The notes: generated from the sequence alone by a model not told the origin. 32,778 bases of DNA from Candidatus Scalindua rubra (GCA_001723765.1 MAYW01000037.1:1-32778); one strand, 5' to 3'; numbered from the stretch's first letter, positions 9,189 to 17,355 are shown. Program-made: numbers and translations.

Positions 9189-9677
9189 CAGAAGTGGGCG
9201 AGATGACCGCTTCAGACTGCCTGTATTAAATTTAAAATGGTAGATTTGAAGAGGAAAGTCCGAGCTCCATAGGATACAGTGCTCCGTAACGCGGAGTGGG
9301 AGTGATCCCGAGGAAAGTGCCACAGAAAATATACCGCCCCGCTTCTTGCTGTTCTCCCTGTGCTTTCTTGCCGAAAGTAGGCTCTGTAACCGAAAGTAGG
9401 CCCCTTTAGGGGGAGCGAAAGCAAGAACAGGGATGAAGCAAGAAAGCAGCGGGGTAAGGGTGAAAAGGTGGGGCCCAATTATGGGCTTAATGTAAGAGCC
9501 CACCGCTTTCTGAGTGATTAGAGAGGCATGGCAAACCCCACTGGGAGAAAGGCTAAATAAAGAGGAATAAAGTGATCCGCTTTTTAAACCTCTGGGTAGG
9601 CCGATTGATTCCGATGGCAACATCAGAACTAGATTAATGGTCATCAAGAACAGAACTCGGCTTATTGCCTGCTTCTG
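9189..9677 (+). ncRNA. rnpB: RNase P RNA, bacterial type A, enlarged
   Basis: RnpB is the catalytic RNA that matures tRNA 5' ends. The diagnostic conserved block GAGGAAAGTCCGAGCTCCAT lies at about 9252-9271, and the 3' side has the AGAACAGAACTCGGCTTA segment expected for the closing core (about 9648-9665). The ends pair as P1: CAGAAG (9189-9194) with CTTCTG (9672-9677). At about 489 nt it is longer than most bacterial RNase P RNAs. The extra length is in a long helical arm at about 9336-9456, which contains CCGAAAGTAGGC twice (9371-9382 and 9390-9401). Minus-strand frames across it are not genes. Confidence 0.93.
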
Positions 9678-9730
9678 ATCATCATTTAATTTTAAACTTT
9701 TAAGGTAATTATTTAAGGAACCATAGTGCT

Positions 9731-10654
9731 ATGAATAACAAAGCTTTCGTATTTAGTGTGATACTTTTTATGTTTAGTGTGTTTAGTGATAATGTAATTT
9801 TTGATTCAGACGCAAAAGCAGATAATGATGTGGTTGCGGTTGTAAATGGACAAAAGTTAAGCCGTAATGAGCTTGCTGCCATACTCATAGATGTGTATGG
9901 CAGAGAGGGTATTGATCGTTTAATAAGAAGAACACTTGTAAAGCAGGAAGCAAAAAGGTTGAATGTTAGGGTAAATGAAGAGGAGATTGCAGAAAGAAAA
10001 GAATTAATAGTCAAAGCAGAGACCGAACGACAGATGAAAAAGAGTGGTCTTAAGGATGAGGAAGACCTCAAACGTGAACTCGAAAAAGTAGGCGCAACTA
10101 TTGAACAATATCAGAGAAACATAATCAAGTCATACGAAACTGCCATAGGAGAAGTAGCGGCTATGTTATTAGCTGAAAAAATTATAAAAAAAACGATAAA
10201 TATAACAGATGAAGAATTACATGAAGCTTACGAAGAACAATTTGGGGAAAAAATCCTCGCGCAACAAATTGTTTCGCGTACAATGAGAGATGCGGAAAAA
10301 ATCCTTGAAAGGATTAATGCTGGTTCCGATTTTGAGGCATTGGCGAAAAAGGAATCTATTGATAGAAATTCTGCCTCACGTGGAGGTAGAATGCGTCCCT
10401 TTGGACCACAAGGAATTCTTGGAAAAGAAGTAGCGTATTTGAAAAAGGGTGATATAAGTGAAATAATTAAGACAGATAGTGGATACCATATATTAAATAT
10501 AGTTAATCGAATACCAAGAAGCATGAAAAAATTTAGTGAAGTAAGAGATGAACTTGTAAAGTTAGTAACAGCACGGAAAATTCAAAACAGGTTAAGCCCA
10601 TGGCTTTTAAACCTTGTTGAGAGTGCAGAAATCACAAAGAATTTGCCCGATTAA
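9731..10654 (+). CDS. Exported parvulin-type peptidyl-prolyl isomerase (SurA/PpiC-like)
   Basis: The 307-residue protein has an N-terminal hydrophobic signal (about 5-20) with a likely cut after the AKA near residue 30. A SurA-like N-terminal helical domain follows (VVAVVNGQKLSRNELAAIL). The rotamase domain lies at about 170-265, with ILAQQIVSRTMRDAEKIL, SRGGRMRPFGPQGIL and IIKTDSGYHILNI. It would help fold outer-membrane or periplasmic proteins. AAGGA precedes the ATG. It sits between rnpB and kdsB. Family assignment is from motif recognition; calling it SurA itself would overreach because only one rotamase domain is present. Confidence 0.87.
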   Translation: MNNKAFVFSVILFMFSVFSDNVIFDSDAKADNDVVAVVNGQKLSRNELAAILIDVYGREGIDRLIRRTLVKQEAKRLNVRVNEEEIAERKELIVKAETERQMKKSGLKDEEDLKRELEKVGATIEQYQRNIIKSYETAIGEVAAMLLAEKIIKKTINITDEELHEAYEEQFGEKILAQQIVSRTMRDAEKILERINAGSDFEALAKKESIDRNSASRGGRMRPFGPQGILGKEVAYLKKGDISEIIKTDSGYHILNIVNRIPRSMKKFSEVRDELVKLVTARKIQNRLSPWLLNLVESAEITKNLPD

Positions 10655-10746
10655 GGCTTCTACAGTTCGTGTCAATAAGACCTTTTAATAACAACAGGTT
10701 ATACAATTCCCAAAAATTTTACCTGCCACTAATTCCATTCTTAACA

Positions 10747-10774
10747 TTGACTGTATGTCCTTTACAGTTATAAT
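10747..10774 (+). promoter_or_regulatory. Sigma-70-type promoter upstream of kdsB
   Basis: TTGACT (10747-10752), a 16-nt spacer, and a perfect TATAAT (10769-10774). It would give a leader of about 100 nt before the kdsB ATG at 10880, and it separates kdsB from the upstream isomerase gene. Confidence 0.65.
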
Positions 10775-10879
10775 ATGAATTTTTAAAGAAAATATTATTA
10801 ACATGAGAAACAAGAAAACCGTGCACTATGGAAAAACAGGGTTTGCAGTAGTAAGAACTCAATCGGATAAACAAAAAGT

Positions 10880-11689
10880 ATGTTAAAAGCTGTAGCCATC
10901 ATCCCTGCAAGGTATGCATCGGCCAGACTTCCTGGTAAATCAATTAAAAACGAAGCAAAAAAATATACTGGAAAATTTCTTATCGAGCACGTGTACAAGG
11001 GGGTAAAGGAGGCAAAAAATGTTCAGGAAGTCATTGTCGCTACGGATGATAGACGTATTTACGACGTGGTAAGTCAATTTGGCGGATGTGTTAAAATGAC
11101 GTCTGTGAATCATAAATCAGGGACTGACAGGATAGCTGAAGTCGCATCTAATCTGGATGCAGATTTTATAGTAAATATTCAGGGAGATGAGCCAGACATT
11201 AGAGGGGATATGATAGATAATTTAGTTGAGGTGATGTACACGGAAAAAGAAGCTGTGGTTTGTACATTAGCAAATGAAATAAGGTCTATAGGAGAATTTA
11301 AAGATCCAAATGCAGTAAAGGTCGTTATAGACAAAGATGGTTATGCCATGTATTTTTCCAGGGCTTCTATTCCATTTATTAGGGATGGGAATAACAATTC
11401 TAAATTTCCTCCGTTAGCGAAAATAAATGATGAAATAGACTCTAGAAATAGTGTATTACACAAATTTTTGAAACATCTTGGTATATATGTGTACCGCAAG
11501 GATTTTTTACTAACATTTTCTGGCCTTCCTATACCGGATTTAGAAAGGATAGAAAAGTTGGAACAGCTTAGGGTTCTTTCAAATGGATATAAAATCAAGG
11601 TTGTTATTACGCCTCATATATGTGAGGGTGTGGATACGCCTGAAGATTTTGAACGGTTCTTGGATAAATATCGTGTTAAAAACCAGTGA
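10880..11689 (+). CDS. kdsB: 3-deoxy-manno-octulosonate cytidylyltransferase (CMP-Kdo synthetase)
   Basis: KdsB activates Kdo with CTP for lipopolysaccharide inner-core synthesis. The nucleotide-binding start IIPARYASARLPGKSI, the ATDDRRI segment and the metal-site VNIQGDEP are present. The FSRASIPF and LGIYVYRKDFL segments are also typical. At 269 residues it is slightly longer than usual, mostly through an insert near residues 175-192 (GNNNSKFPPLAKINDEIDSR). The ribosome binding site is weak. CTP synthase follows directly, so producer and consumer of CTP are neighbours. Its presence implies an LPS-bearing outer membrane. Confidence 0.95.
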   Translation: MLKAVAIIPARYASARLPGKSIKNEAKKYTGKFLIEHVYKGVKEAKNVQEVIVATDDRRIYDVVSQFGGCVKMTSVNHKSGTDRIAEVASNLDADFIVNIQGDEPDIRGDMIDNLVEVMYTEKEAVVCTLANEIRSIGEFKDPNAVKVVIDKDGYAMYFSRASIPFIRDGNNNSKFPPLAKINDEIDSRNSVLHKFLKHLGIYVYRKDFLLTFSGLPIPDLERIEKLEQLRVLSNGYKIKVVITPHICEGVDTPEDFERFLDKYRVKNQ

Positions 11690-11728
11690 GACATTGACTT
11701 GGGTTTAATGAAAGACTTGTAAAACCAC

Positions 11729-11831
11729 AAATTTCGCAGATTTCACAGAATTTTTTCATAATGAAAGTGTATTCATTAAATTCAACTTACGAATCTTTTG
11801 CAATTATCTATCTGTGAAATCTGCGAAATTT
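11729..11831. repeat. 21-bp perfect inverted repeat upstream of pyrG
   Basis: The arms at 11729-11749 (AAATTTCGCAGATTTCACAG plus A) and 11811-11831 are exact reverse complements, separated by 61 nt. The right arm ends 17 nt before the pyrG ATG and just ahead of its AAGGG. The structure could be a decayed mobile repeat or an RNA stem-loop in the pyrG leader. Nothing else in the window shares the sequence. Confidence 0.85.
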
Positions 11832-11848
11832 AAAATAAAGGGTTGGGT

Positions 11849-13450
11849 ATGACAAAACATATATTTGTTACAGGTGGTGTTGTTTCTTCACTGGGAAAAG
11901 GTTTAAACGCTGCATCTATCGGTATGCTTTTGGAAAGTCATGGTTACAAAATAAGTTTACAGAAATTTGATCCTTATGTTAATGTTGATCCTGGTACAAT
12001 GGCCCCGTTTGAACATGGTGAGATTTATGTTACTGAAGACGGTGCGGAGACGGATCTTGATTTGGGCCATTATGAAAGGTTTACAAATACGGTTACGAAT
12101 AAGGATTGTAATTGCACTACAGGTTCAATTTATTACTCTGTAATTACAAAGGAACGTCAGGGAAAATATCTGGGGAAAACCATACAAGTAATACCTCATA
12201 TAACAAATGAGATAAAAGATTGTATAAGCAGGTTGGCAGGTACAGATACAGATGTAGTAATTTCTGAGATAGGTGGGATAGTAGGAGATATTGAAAGTCA
12301 ACCGTTTGTGGAGGCTATCAGACAATATGGCCGGGAAATAGGTAGAGAGAACGTTCTGTATATACATCTAACACTTGTACCTTATCTCCGTGCCGCAGAT
12401 GAAATAAAAACAAAACCAACACAGCACAGTGTTGGTATGTTACGCCAGGCAGGAATCGAACCAGACATATTGATATGTAGAACGGAGAAACCACTTTCTG
12501 CTGACATAAAAGAGAAGCTTTCTCTTTTCTGTAATGTTGATAAAGAATCAATAATAGAAGAAAAAGATGTAAAGCCTTACCTTTATGAAATACCCCTACT
12601 ACTCGTAGAACAGGGACTTGACAAAATAATCCTAAAGAAACTTCAACTAAAAACTAATGGAAATTCTCTTGATAGATGGCTCAAAATGCTGGATGCGTTG
12701 AAAAATCCAAAGAAAGTTACAGAAATTGCCATTGTTGGTAAGTATATTGGACTCCAATCCGCATACGAATCGATTTACGAGGCCCTGACACATGCTGGCA
12801 TCAGTAATTTGGCAAAAGTAAAAGAGAGAAGGATAGAATCCGAAGATATTGAGAAGCTGGGAGCCGAGAAACTTCTTAAAGGATGTAATGGGATTTTAAT
12901 ACCAGGGGGATTCGGGGAAAGAGGTATTGAGGGAAAGATAGAGGCCGTAAGATATGCAAGGGAAAATAAAATTCCATACCTTGGATTATGTTTGGGGATG
13001 CATTGCTCAACTATAGAATTTGCACGCAATGTATGTAATATGAAAGATGCAAACAGTACCGAATTTGATGTTAATACACCAGTTCCGGTTATATGTTTGT
13101 TAGAGGAACAGAAAAACATTGTGAGTAAAGGTGGTACTATGAGATTGGGTGCACAACCTTGCAGGCTTCAGACAAATAGTATTGCTTATAAATGCTATGG
13201 TCAGGAGTTGATTTCTGAACGACATAGGCATAGATATGAATTTAATAATAAATATAGAGATATTTTTGCAACTAAGGGGATGATTTGTAGTGGACTTACG
13301 TCTGATAATGAATTAGTAGAAATAATCGAGCTGAAAGATCATCCATGGTATGTAGCGGTACAATTTCATCCTGAGTTTAAGTCTAAACCAACTAATCCAC
13401 ATCCTCTTTTCAGAGAATTTATTAAAGCTACATTAGATGTTAATAGTTGA
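11849..13450 (+). CDS. pyrG: CTP synthase
   Basis: PyrG aminates UTP to CTP using glutamine and ATP. The N-terminal synthase domain begins with the signature [16 protein letters not shown]. The C-terminal glutamine amidotransferase has its nucleophile in LGLCLGMH and the His-Glu pair in AVQFHPEF. I take the ATG at 11849, giving 533 residues; an in-frame TTG at 11843 is less likely because the family starts at this ATG. The residue after the nucleophile block is H in place of the more common Q, a mild variation. Neighbours are kdsB (a CTP user) and a DUF1844 gene. Confidence 0.97.
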   Translation: MTKHIFVTGGVVSSLGKGLNAASIGMLLESHGYKISLQKFDPYVNVDPGTMAPFEHGEIYVTEDGAETDLDLGHYERFTNTVTNKDCNCTTGSIYYSVITKERQGKYLGKTIQVIPHITNEIKDCISRLAGTDTDVVISEIGGIVGDIESQPFVEAIRQYGREIGRENVLYIHLTLVPYLRAADEIKTKPTQHSVGMLRQAGIEPDILICRTEKPLSADIKEKLSLFCNVDKESIIEEKDVKPYLYEIPLLLVEQGLDKIILKKLQLKTNGNSLDRWLKMLDALKNPKKVTEIAIVGKYIGLQSAYESIYEALTHAGISNLAKVKERRIESEDIEKLGAEKLLKGCNGILIPGGFGERGIEGKIEAVRYARENKIPYLGLCLGMHCSTIEFARNVCNMKDANSTEFDVNTPVPVICLLEEQKNIVSKGGTMRLGAQPCRLQTNSIAYKCYGQELISERHRHRYEFNNKYRDIFATKGMICSGLTSDNELVEIIELKDHPWYVAVQFHPEFKSKPTNPHPLFREFIKATLDVNS

Positions 13451-13516
13451 CGTGTTATTGAAATAATTGAAATTGCTCAATTATAAAAAATCTATATATT
13501 TTAATGGAGGTTTAAA

Positions 13517-13891
13517 ATGAGTGAAGATGAAAAAGAGAAAAAGTCTGGCCCAAAGAAAATTGTAGATGAAGATTGGAAAACGCGGGTTGAAGAAGAAAAA
13601 GAATTGGAGGGCAAAAAAGAATGTGTACAGGAAACCAAACCAAAGATTCCTGAGGCAAGCTTTTCATTGTTTGTATCAAGTCTTGCCACACAAATATTAA
13701 TTAGTTTAGGGGAGTTGGAAAGTCCTTTTAGTAAAAAAACCGAACAGAATTTAGACCAGGCAAAATTCACGATTGACACACTACAAATAATTAAAGACAA
13801 AACCAAAGGAAACCTTACTGATGATGAGACGAAATTATTGGATACTGCCCTCTATGATTTAAGAATGAGGTATGTTGCAAAGTCTAAGTAA
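13517..13891 (+). CDS. DUF1844 family protein
   Basis: A 124-residue protein with an excellent GGAGG Shine-Dalgarno 7 nt before the ATG. The N-terminal 45 residues are charged and probably disordered. The conserved part follows: FSLFVSSLATQILISLGELE, then NLDQAKFTIDTLQIIKDKT and a helical tail, the pattern of DUF1844. The function is unknown. It follows pyrG by 66 nt and may be in the same transcript. Confidence 0.85.
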   Translation: MSEDEKEKKSGPKKIVDEDWKTRVEEEKELEGKKECVQETKPKIPEASFSLFVSSLATQILISLGELESPFSKKTEQNLDQAKFTIDTLQIIKDKTKGNLTDDETKLLDTALYDLRMRYVAKSK

Positions 13892-14004
13892 GACGTCTTG
13901 GGAATTCTATAGCCTGGAGCTTATTTCACTTCACTTTCAATTGGAATATTGACCTTTGACGTGAATTAAATACAGGACAAGAATGGAGAAAACGACTAAA
14001 TTTG

Positions 14005-14199
14005 TTATTCCTTTATTAGTTCCATAAGACGTTTTGTAAGCTCTATGTGACCTTTTTCTTCATTACTAATTGATTGCAAGATGTCGATGGTGTTTTTATC
14101 CTCAAGTTTTTTAATACAATCGTCATATAATTGTTTTGCTTGTACCTCAAATTGTAGAACTCTTTGAAATATATCAGAAAGAGCTTCCTTAGAATACAT
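14005..14199 (-). CDS. Small ferritin-like/rubrerythrin-type half-bundle protein
   Basis: This 64-residue, all-helical protein reads from an ATG at 14199 (a GTG at 14208 is possible). The pattern FEVQAKQLYDD...ILQSISNEEKGHIELTK matches one helix pair of a ferritin-like four-helix bundle, with E and ExxH-type metal-ligand residues. A half-bundle of this size would need to dimerise to make a di-iron site. Its start overlaps by 11 nt the stop of the short ORF at 14189-14338, which looks like another helix pair. A full rubrerythrin-type protein is usually about twice as long, so this may be a natural mini-protein or a split gene. Confidence 0.65.
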   Translation of the reverse strand: MYSKEALSDIFQRVLQFEVQAKQLYDDCIKKLEDKNTIDILQSISNEEKGHIELTKRLMELIKE

Positions 14200-14338
14200 T
14201 TTTCTCACTCTCTTGTACTTGCTGTATTAATTTTTCGATCATGTTTTTATGTCTTTGAGAATCATCCCTTAATCTCGCTATTATTTCTCTTATCTTTTCT
14301 CTTTTATCTTCACTCAACCATTTGTAATATTTAAGCAA
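14189..14338 (-). CDS. Possible 49-residue helical protein upstream of the ferritin-like ORF
   Basis: The frame starts at TTG (14336-14338) and ends TAA (14189-14191), overlapping the ferritin-like ORF. Its product (ending ...LIQQVQESEKNVF) is strongly helical. It contains ARLRDDSQRHKNMIEKL, which resembles the acidic-xxxx-His helix of ferritin-like proteins. There is no clear ribosome binding site, and the start lies only 12 nt from the divergent permease ATG, leaving no room for separate promoters. It could be a real partner of the downstream ORF or one half of a gene split by mutation. Confidence 0.4.
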   Translation of the reverse strand: MLKYYKWLSEDKREKIREIIARLRDDSQRHKNMIEKLIQQVQESEKNVF

Positions 14339-14350
14339 GTTTAAAAAGAA

Positions 14351-15916
14351 ATGAGTTATTCATTATTCGTTAAGAAAGATATAGACGGTTTTTTTGGCCT
14401 TGCCATTGATAATCTTGTTCAGTTGATACTCATTGTAAGTTTTTGCAAGACACTATGTGGTATGCCTGATGAACTTGTCTTTGGGGTGATACTTCCGGGG
14501 GCGGCTATTTCAATACTTTTGGGAAACCTTTTCTATTCATGGCAGGCAAGAAGGCTCGCAATTAAAACAAAGAGAAATGACGTTACGGCATTACCGTATG
14601 GCATTAATACGGTTAGTCTTTTTGCATTTATCTTTTTTATAATGTTTCCGGTTTATGAGGATACTGGGGATCCATACATGGTGTGGAAGGTTGGCATGAT
14701 TGCCTGTTTCTTTAGTGGTGTGATAGAAATGTTGGGTGCATTGATTGGGGAGAGCTTGAGGCGTATTACCCCAAGAGCTGCCTTGCTCTCCACACTTGCA
14801 GGCATTGCAATCACGTTTATCTCTATGGATTTTGCGTTTAAGATATTTGAAAAACCGATTATAGCCCTGTTTCCACTTGCGTTTATACTTATCCAGTACT
14901 TTTCAAAAGTAAGATTCCCATTGGGACTACCAGGAGGCCTGATCGCCATTGGAGTTGGTACGGGATTAGCCTGGGTATTGGGTTACATGGATAGTGGAAG
15001 TATTGTGAATAAAGATGGAGTCTTTCATTTTTCTCCACCACATTTTAGTGGTGGAGGCATGATTGATTTGGTTCAGAGTAAATATATACTTCAATATATT
15101 TCTATTATTATTCCGATGGGAGTGTTCAATGTCGTGGGTTCATTACAAAATCTTGAGAGTGCAGAAGCGGCAGGAGATAAGTACAGTACATTTTCTTCAT
15201 TATTAACTAATGGCATTGGTTCAGTCGTTGCCTCGATATTTGGCAGTTGCTTTCCTACCACCATTTATATAGGACATCCAGGTTGGAAGGCTATTGGCGC
15301 CAGGACGGGATATTCAATATTAAATGGTATATTTGTAACCCTTATCTGCTTAAGTGGACTTATAACCGTTATCCTTAATGTAGTGCCTCTTGAAGCTGGA
15401 ATAGGAATTCTGTTATGGATTGGTATTGTAATAGTTGCACAGGCATTTCAAGAAACGCCAAAGCATCATGCCATGGCTGTTGCCATAGGTCTTTTCCCTG
15501 CGATTGCTGCATGGGGGTTATTGATGGTAGAGAGTACGCTCAGATCGGCAGGCACCACTCTATTCATACTTGGGAAGGATGCATTTGCCAACAATCTGGC
15601 CATTCATGGAATGATATCACTTGAAAGAGGTTTTATTTTTACGTCTATGATACTTGCTTCTATTTCAGTCTTTCTGATTGAAAGGAAATTTTTGATAGCA
15701 TGTATATGGTCACTCGGAGCAGCCTTACTTTCGTATATAGGCATTATCCATGCTTATGAGCTTACGCCTAATGGTGTGGTTAGTGTATTTGGGTGTGGGG
15801 TGGCAAATGAATTTTCAATAGGCTATTGTTCATTTGCTATAGTGTTCATTGCCATGTATTTTTATATGCGTGGGAATGATGGGGAATTAAACTCTAAAAA
15901 ATCCAAAAATCTTTAA
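14351..15916 (+). CDS. NCS2-like (xanthine/uracil-type) membrane permease
   Basis: A 521-residue, very hydrophobic protein with about 12 predicted membrane spans. The early segment NDVTALPYGINTVSLFAFIF, the SLQNLESAEAAGDKYST segment and the FPTTIYIGHPGWKAIGAR segment resemble the substrate- and ion-site regions of NCS2 or related sulfate/purine permeases. The substrate cannot be read from sequence. A weak AAAGAA precedes the ATG. It is divergent from the two small ferritin-like ORFs. A decayed second copy of its last 60 bp lies exactly 950 nt downstream (16783-16860). Confidence 0.75.
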   Translation: MSYSLFVKKDIDGFFGLAIDNLVQLILIVSFCKTLCGMPDELVFGVILPGAAISILLGNLFYSWQARRLAIKTKRNDVTALPYGINTVSLFAFIFFIMFPVYEDTGDPYMVWKVGMIACFFSGVIEMLGALIGESLRRITPRAALLSTLAGIAITFISMDFAFKIFEKPIIALFPLAFILIQYFSKVRFPLGLPGGLIAIGVGTGLAWVLGYMDSGSIVNKDGVFHFSPPHFSGGGMIDLVQSKYILQYISIIIPMGVFNVVGSLQNLESAEAAGDKYSTFSSLLTNGIGSVVASIFGSCFPTTIYIGHPGWKAIGARTGYSILNGIFVTLICLSGLITVILNVVPLEAGIGILLWIGIVIVAQAFQETPKHHAMAVAIGLFPAIAAWGLLMVESTLRSAGTTLFILGKDAFANNLAIHGMISLERGFIFTSMILASISVFLIERKFLIACIWSLGAALLSYIGIIHAYELTPNGVVSVFGCGVANEFSIGYCSFAIVFIAMYFYMRGNDGELNSKKSKNL

Positions 15917-16224
15917 AGTTTTATGGTGGGGACAGGTAGATATCTGTTGTCTGTTTCTAATTTCTTGCCCGTATTGCCGGGATTTTTATTGACATGAGTA
16001 AATAATTCGCTAAATTAAGAGATAGTCACCCACAAAGTTAGACCTTCGGCATATAAACATTCTCTATCCGCAACATCATAGTTTCTATAGATCACAGATA
16101 ATTAATTCACTTATCAAACCAACATACAATTTCAGAATTCTCAGTCGATATTAAAAAAAAAATATCCGTGATGCTACCTGTTTAGATTGATGAATATGTT
16201 GGAATTTTCTTTAAGGAGAGATTT
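15917..16224. other. Gene-free spacer with a possible promoter
   Basis: There is no coding frame in these 308 bp. The only supportable element is the TTGACA/TAAATT pair at 15989-16016. A run of nine or ten A lies near 16155. Confidence 0.5.
15989..16016 (+). promoter_or_regulatory. Promoter-like pair upstream of the lysine-rich gene
   Basis: A perfect TTGACA (15989-15994), a 16-nt spacer and TAAATT (16011-16016). It would give a leader of about 200 nt before the ATG at 16225. Confidence 0.4.
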
Positions 16225-16680
16225 ATGGTAAATGTCAAAGTAAAAAAATCACCAAAACAGAAACGTATAGTTCAGAAGAAGAAACAATCTGAAAGAAAGA
16301 TAACTTCCAGTGAGAAACAACAGCGAGTAAAAAAGGCTGCAAATAATTCCGTCAAGAAGCCGGCTAAAGGAACAACTAATAAAAGAATAAAAACCAAAGT
16401 AACAGCACAAAAGAAACCTTTAAAAAAGAATTTAAACAAGGGAGTTTATAAAGAAAAAGATACTTTAAGGATCAGAAGAACAAATATAAGTGAACTCAAA
16501 AAAGTAGAGAATGTCATAGAGAAACTATCGAAAAAACCGGAACCAAGTGTTCGAGTAACAGTACCTGGTGTTTTAAGGATAGCATCAAGTGTTCCGAAGA
16601 CAGTACCAAGCGCTCAAAAGGCAATATCAATTGTAGAAATAAAAAACTATTTAAGGAGATTATTTGGAAGCAATGCTTGA
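16225..16680 (+). CDS. Lysine-rich, histone-H1-like basic protein
   Basis: A 151-residue protein starting 9 nt after a strong AAGGAGA. Residues 1-75 are low-complexity and dominated by Lys, with Gln, Thr, Pro and Ala (for example KKPAKGTTNKRIKTKVTAQK), as in bacterial H1-like DNA-binding proteins. The C-terminal third has short degenerate repeats around SVRVTVPG...SSVPKTVPS and ends in a helix, EIKNYLRRLFGSNA. A role in nucleoid or nucleic-acid binding is inferred from composition only. It lies between the intact permease and a decayed copy of the permease 3' end. Confidence 0.7.
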   Translation: MVNVKVKKSPKQKRIVQKKKQSERKITSSEKQQRVKKAANNSVKKPAKGTTNKRIKTKVTAQKKPLKKNLNKGVYKEKDTLRIRRTNISELKKVENVIEKLSKKPEPSVRVTVPGVLRIASSVPKTVPSAQKAISIVEIKNYLRRLFGSNA

Positions 16681-17047
16681 TGTTCGCCACGGTGTGTGCC
16701 GCCTGAAGCGAGCCTGGAGGCTGCTCTAAGGTTCGCCGGGGCTGCCAACGCAAGATGGTCATTCGTTTAACGTGTGCCTTTACTTGCGGATTTGTCCATT
16801 ACCATGCATTATTATATGCGTGACAATGATAGGGAATTAAACTTTAAAAACTCTAAAGCTCGTTTAAACTCCTGTTGGTATGTTGTGCATACGATTTGTA
16901 CTACAAAATTTAGCCCTAACGACATGGGCCAGTTGCCATGACCAACAAAACTATGAAAGCTATAAGTCCATTGGATAGGAACCAAGACGAACTCCCGAAA
17001 GCAAACACGGGGCAGGGTCAACTGGACACAATTGTTTTATTTTCGTT
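16681..17047. other. Gene-poor spacer: GC-rich patch and permease remnant
   Basis: Positions 16683-16760 are strikingly GC-rich compared with the surrounding AT-rich DNA and look imported. Then comes the decayed permease 3' end (16783-16860). The remainder up to the broken toxin gene has no supportable feature. A minus-strand frame at 16812-17021 is antisense to the remnant and resembles nothing. Confidence 0.55.
16783..16860 (+). pseudogene. Decayed second copy of the permease 3' end
   Basis: Positions 16791-16850 align without gaps to 15841-15900, the end of the intact permease gene, at a constant offset of 950 nt. I count 49 identities in 60. Translated in the matching frame it gives ITMHYYMRDNDRELNFKNSK against the intact IAMYFYMRGNDGELNSKKSK, so the similarity is also visible in protein. 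Similarity fades upstream of 16783, and the stop codon is not conserved. It is a leftover of a duplicated permease gene. Confidence 0.75.
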
Positions 17048-17140
17048 TTAATTTGTGCCGTATCCAGGAGATTGTTTTTCGTAAAACCGGTAACCATCAA
17101 CTAAATCTTGGCTCGCGGAGGATAATACTTTTATTTTCAT
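17048..17140 (-). pseudogene. Truncated ParE/RelE-type toxin gene
   Basis: The ATG (17138-17140) overlaps the antitoxin's TGA stop (ATGA), the normal arrangement of these operons. The first 28 residues match the N-terminus of ParE/RelE toxins: LSSASQDLVDGYRFYEKQSP, then GYG. The frame then ends at TAA (17048-17050) after 30 residues, where the family would continue for about 65 more. No continuation is visible in other frames downstream, so the 3' part has been lost rather than shifted. The toxin must be inactive. Confidence 0.75.
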
Positions 17141-17355
17141 GAAATTTTATCTTCTATTTGTTTTTTTGCTTCGCTCCAATCAATAAATTCTTCTTTGCCA
17201 TTTTCTATCGCCTTCTCCCTTTCCTCCAAGATGTCTTTATGCCACGAAGGAGAAGGTATGCTTTCGGCCTTTTTGCACAAATCATCCCATATTGTTTCCA
17301 TGGTTCGAATTTTATCCTCTGTTGTCATTTTTTCTAAAGGTAAAGTAATTTCCAT
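17137..17355 (-). CDS. Putative addiction-module antitoxin (TIGR02574/Unstab_antitox type)
   Basis: A 72-residue protein with the family's layout: METIWDDLCKKAESIPSPSW, then H, ILEEREKAIENG and a DWSEAKKQIEDKI tail. These antitoxins pair with ParE/RelE toxins encoded directly downstream. Here the ATGA-overlapping partner is truncated (17048-17140), so the antitoxin is orphaned or maintained for cross-protection. A GAGGAG Shine-Dalgarno precedes the ATG. Downstream of the intact AbrB/PIN pair and on the same strand, it may be part of one stacked toxin-antitoxin region. Confidence 0.8.
   Translation of the reverse strand: MEITLPLEKMTTEDKIRTMETIWDDLCKKAESIPSPSWHKDILEEREKAIENGKEEFIDWSEAKKQIEDKIS

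Noticed and set aside
9081-9647. Minus-strand frames across rnpB
   Set aside because: They overlap a clearly recognised RNase P RNA and have no family resemblance.
16812-17021. Minus-strand frame of 69 codons as a candidate toxin C-terminus
   Set aside because: Out of frame with the broken toxin, no similarity to RelE/ParE, and antisense to the permease remnant.
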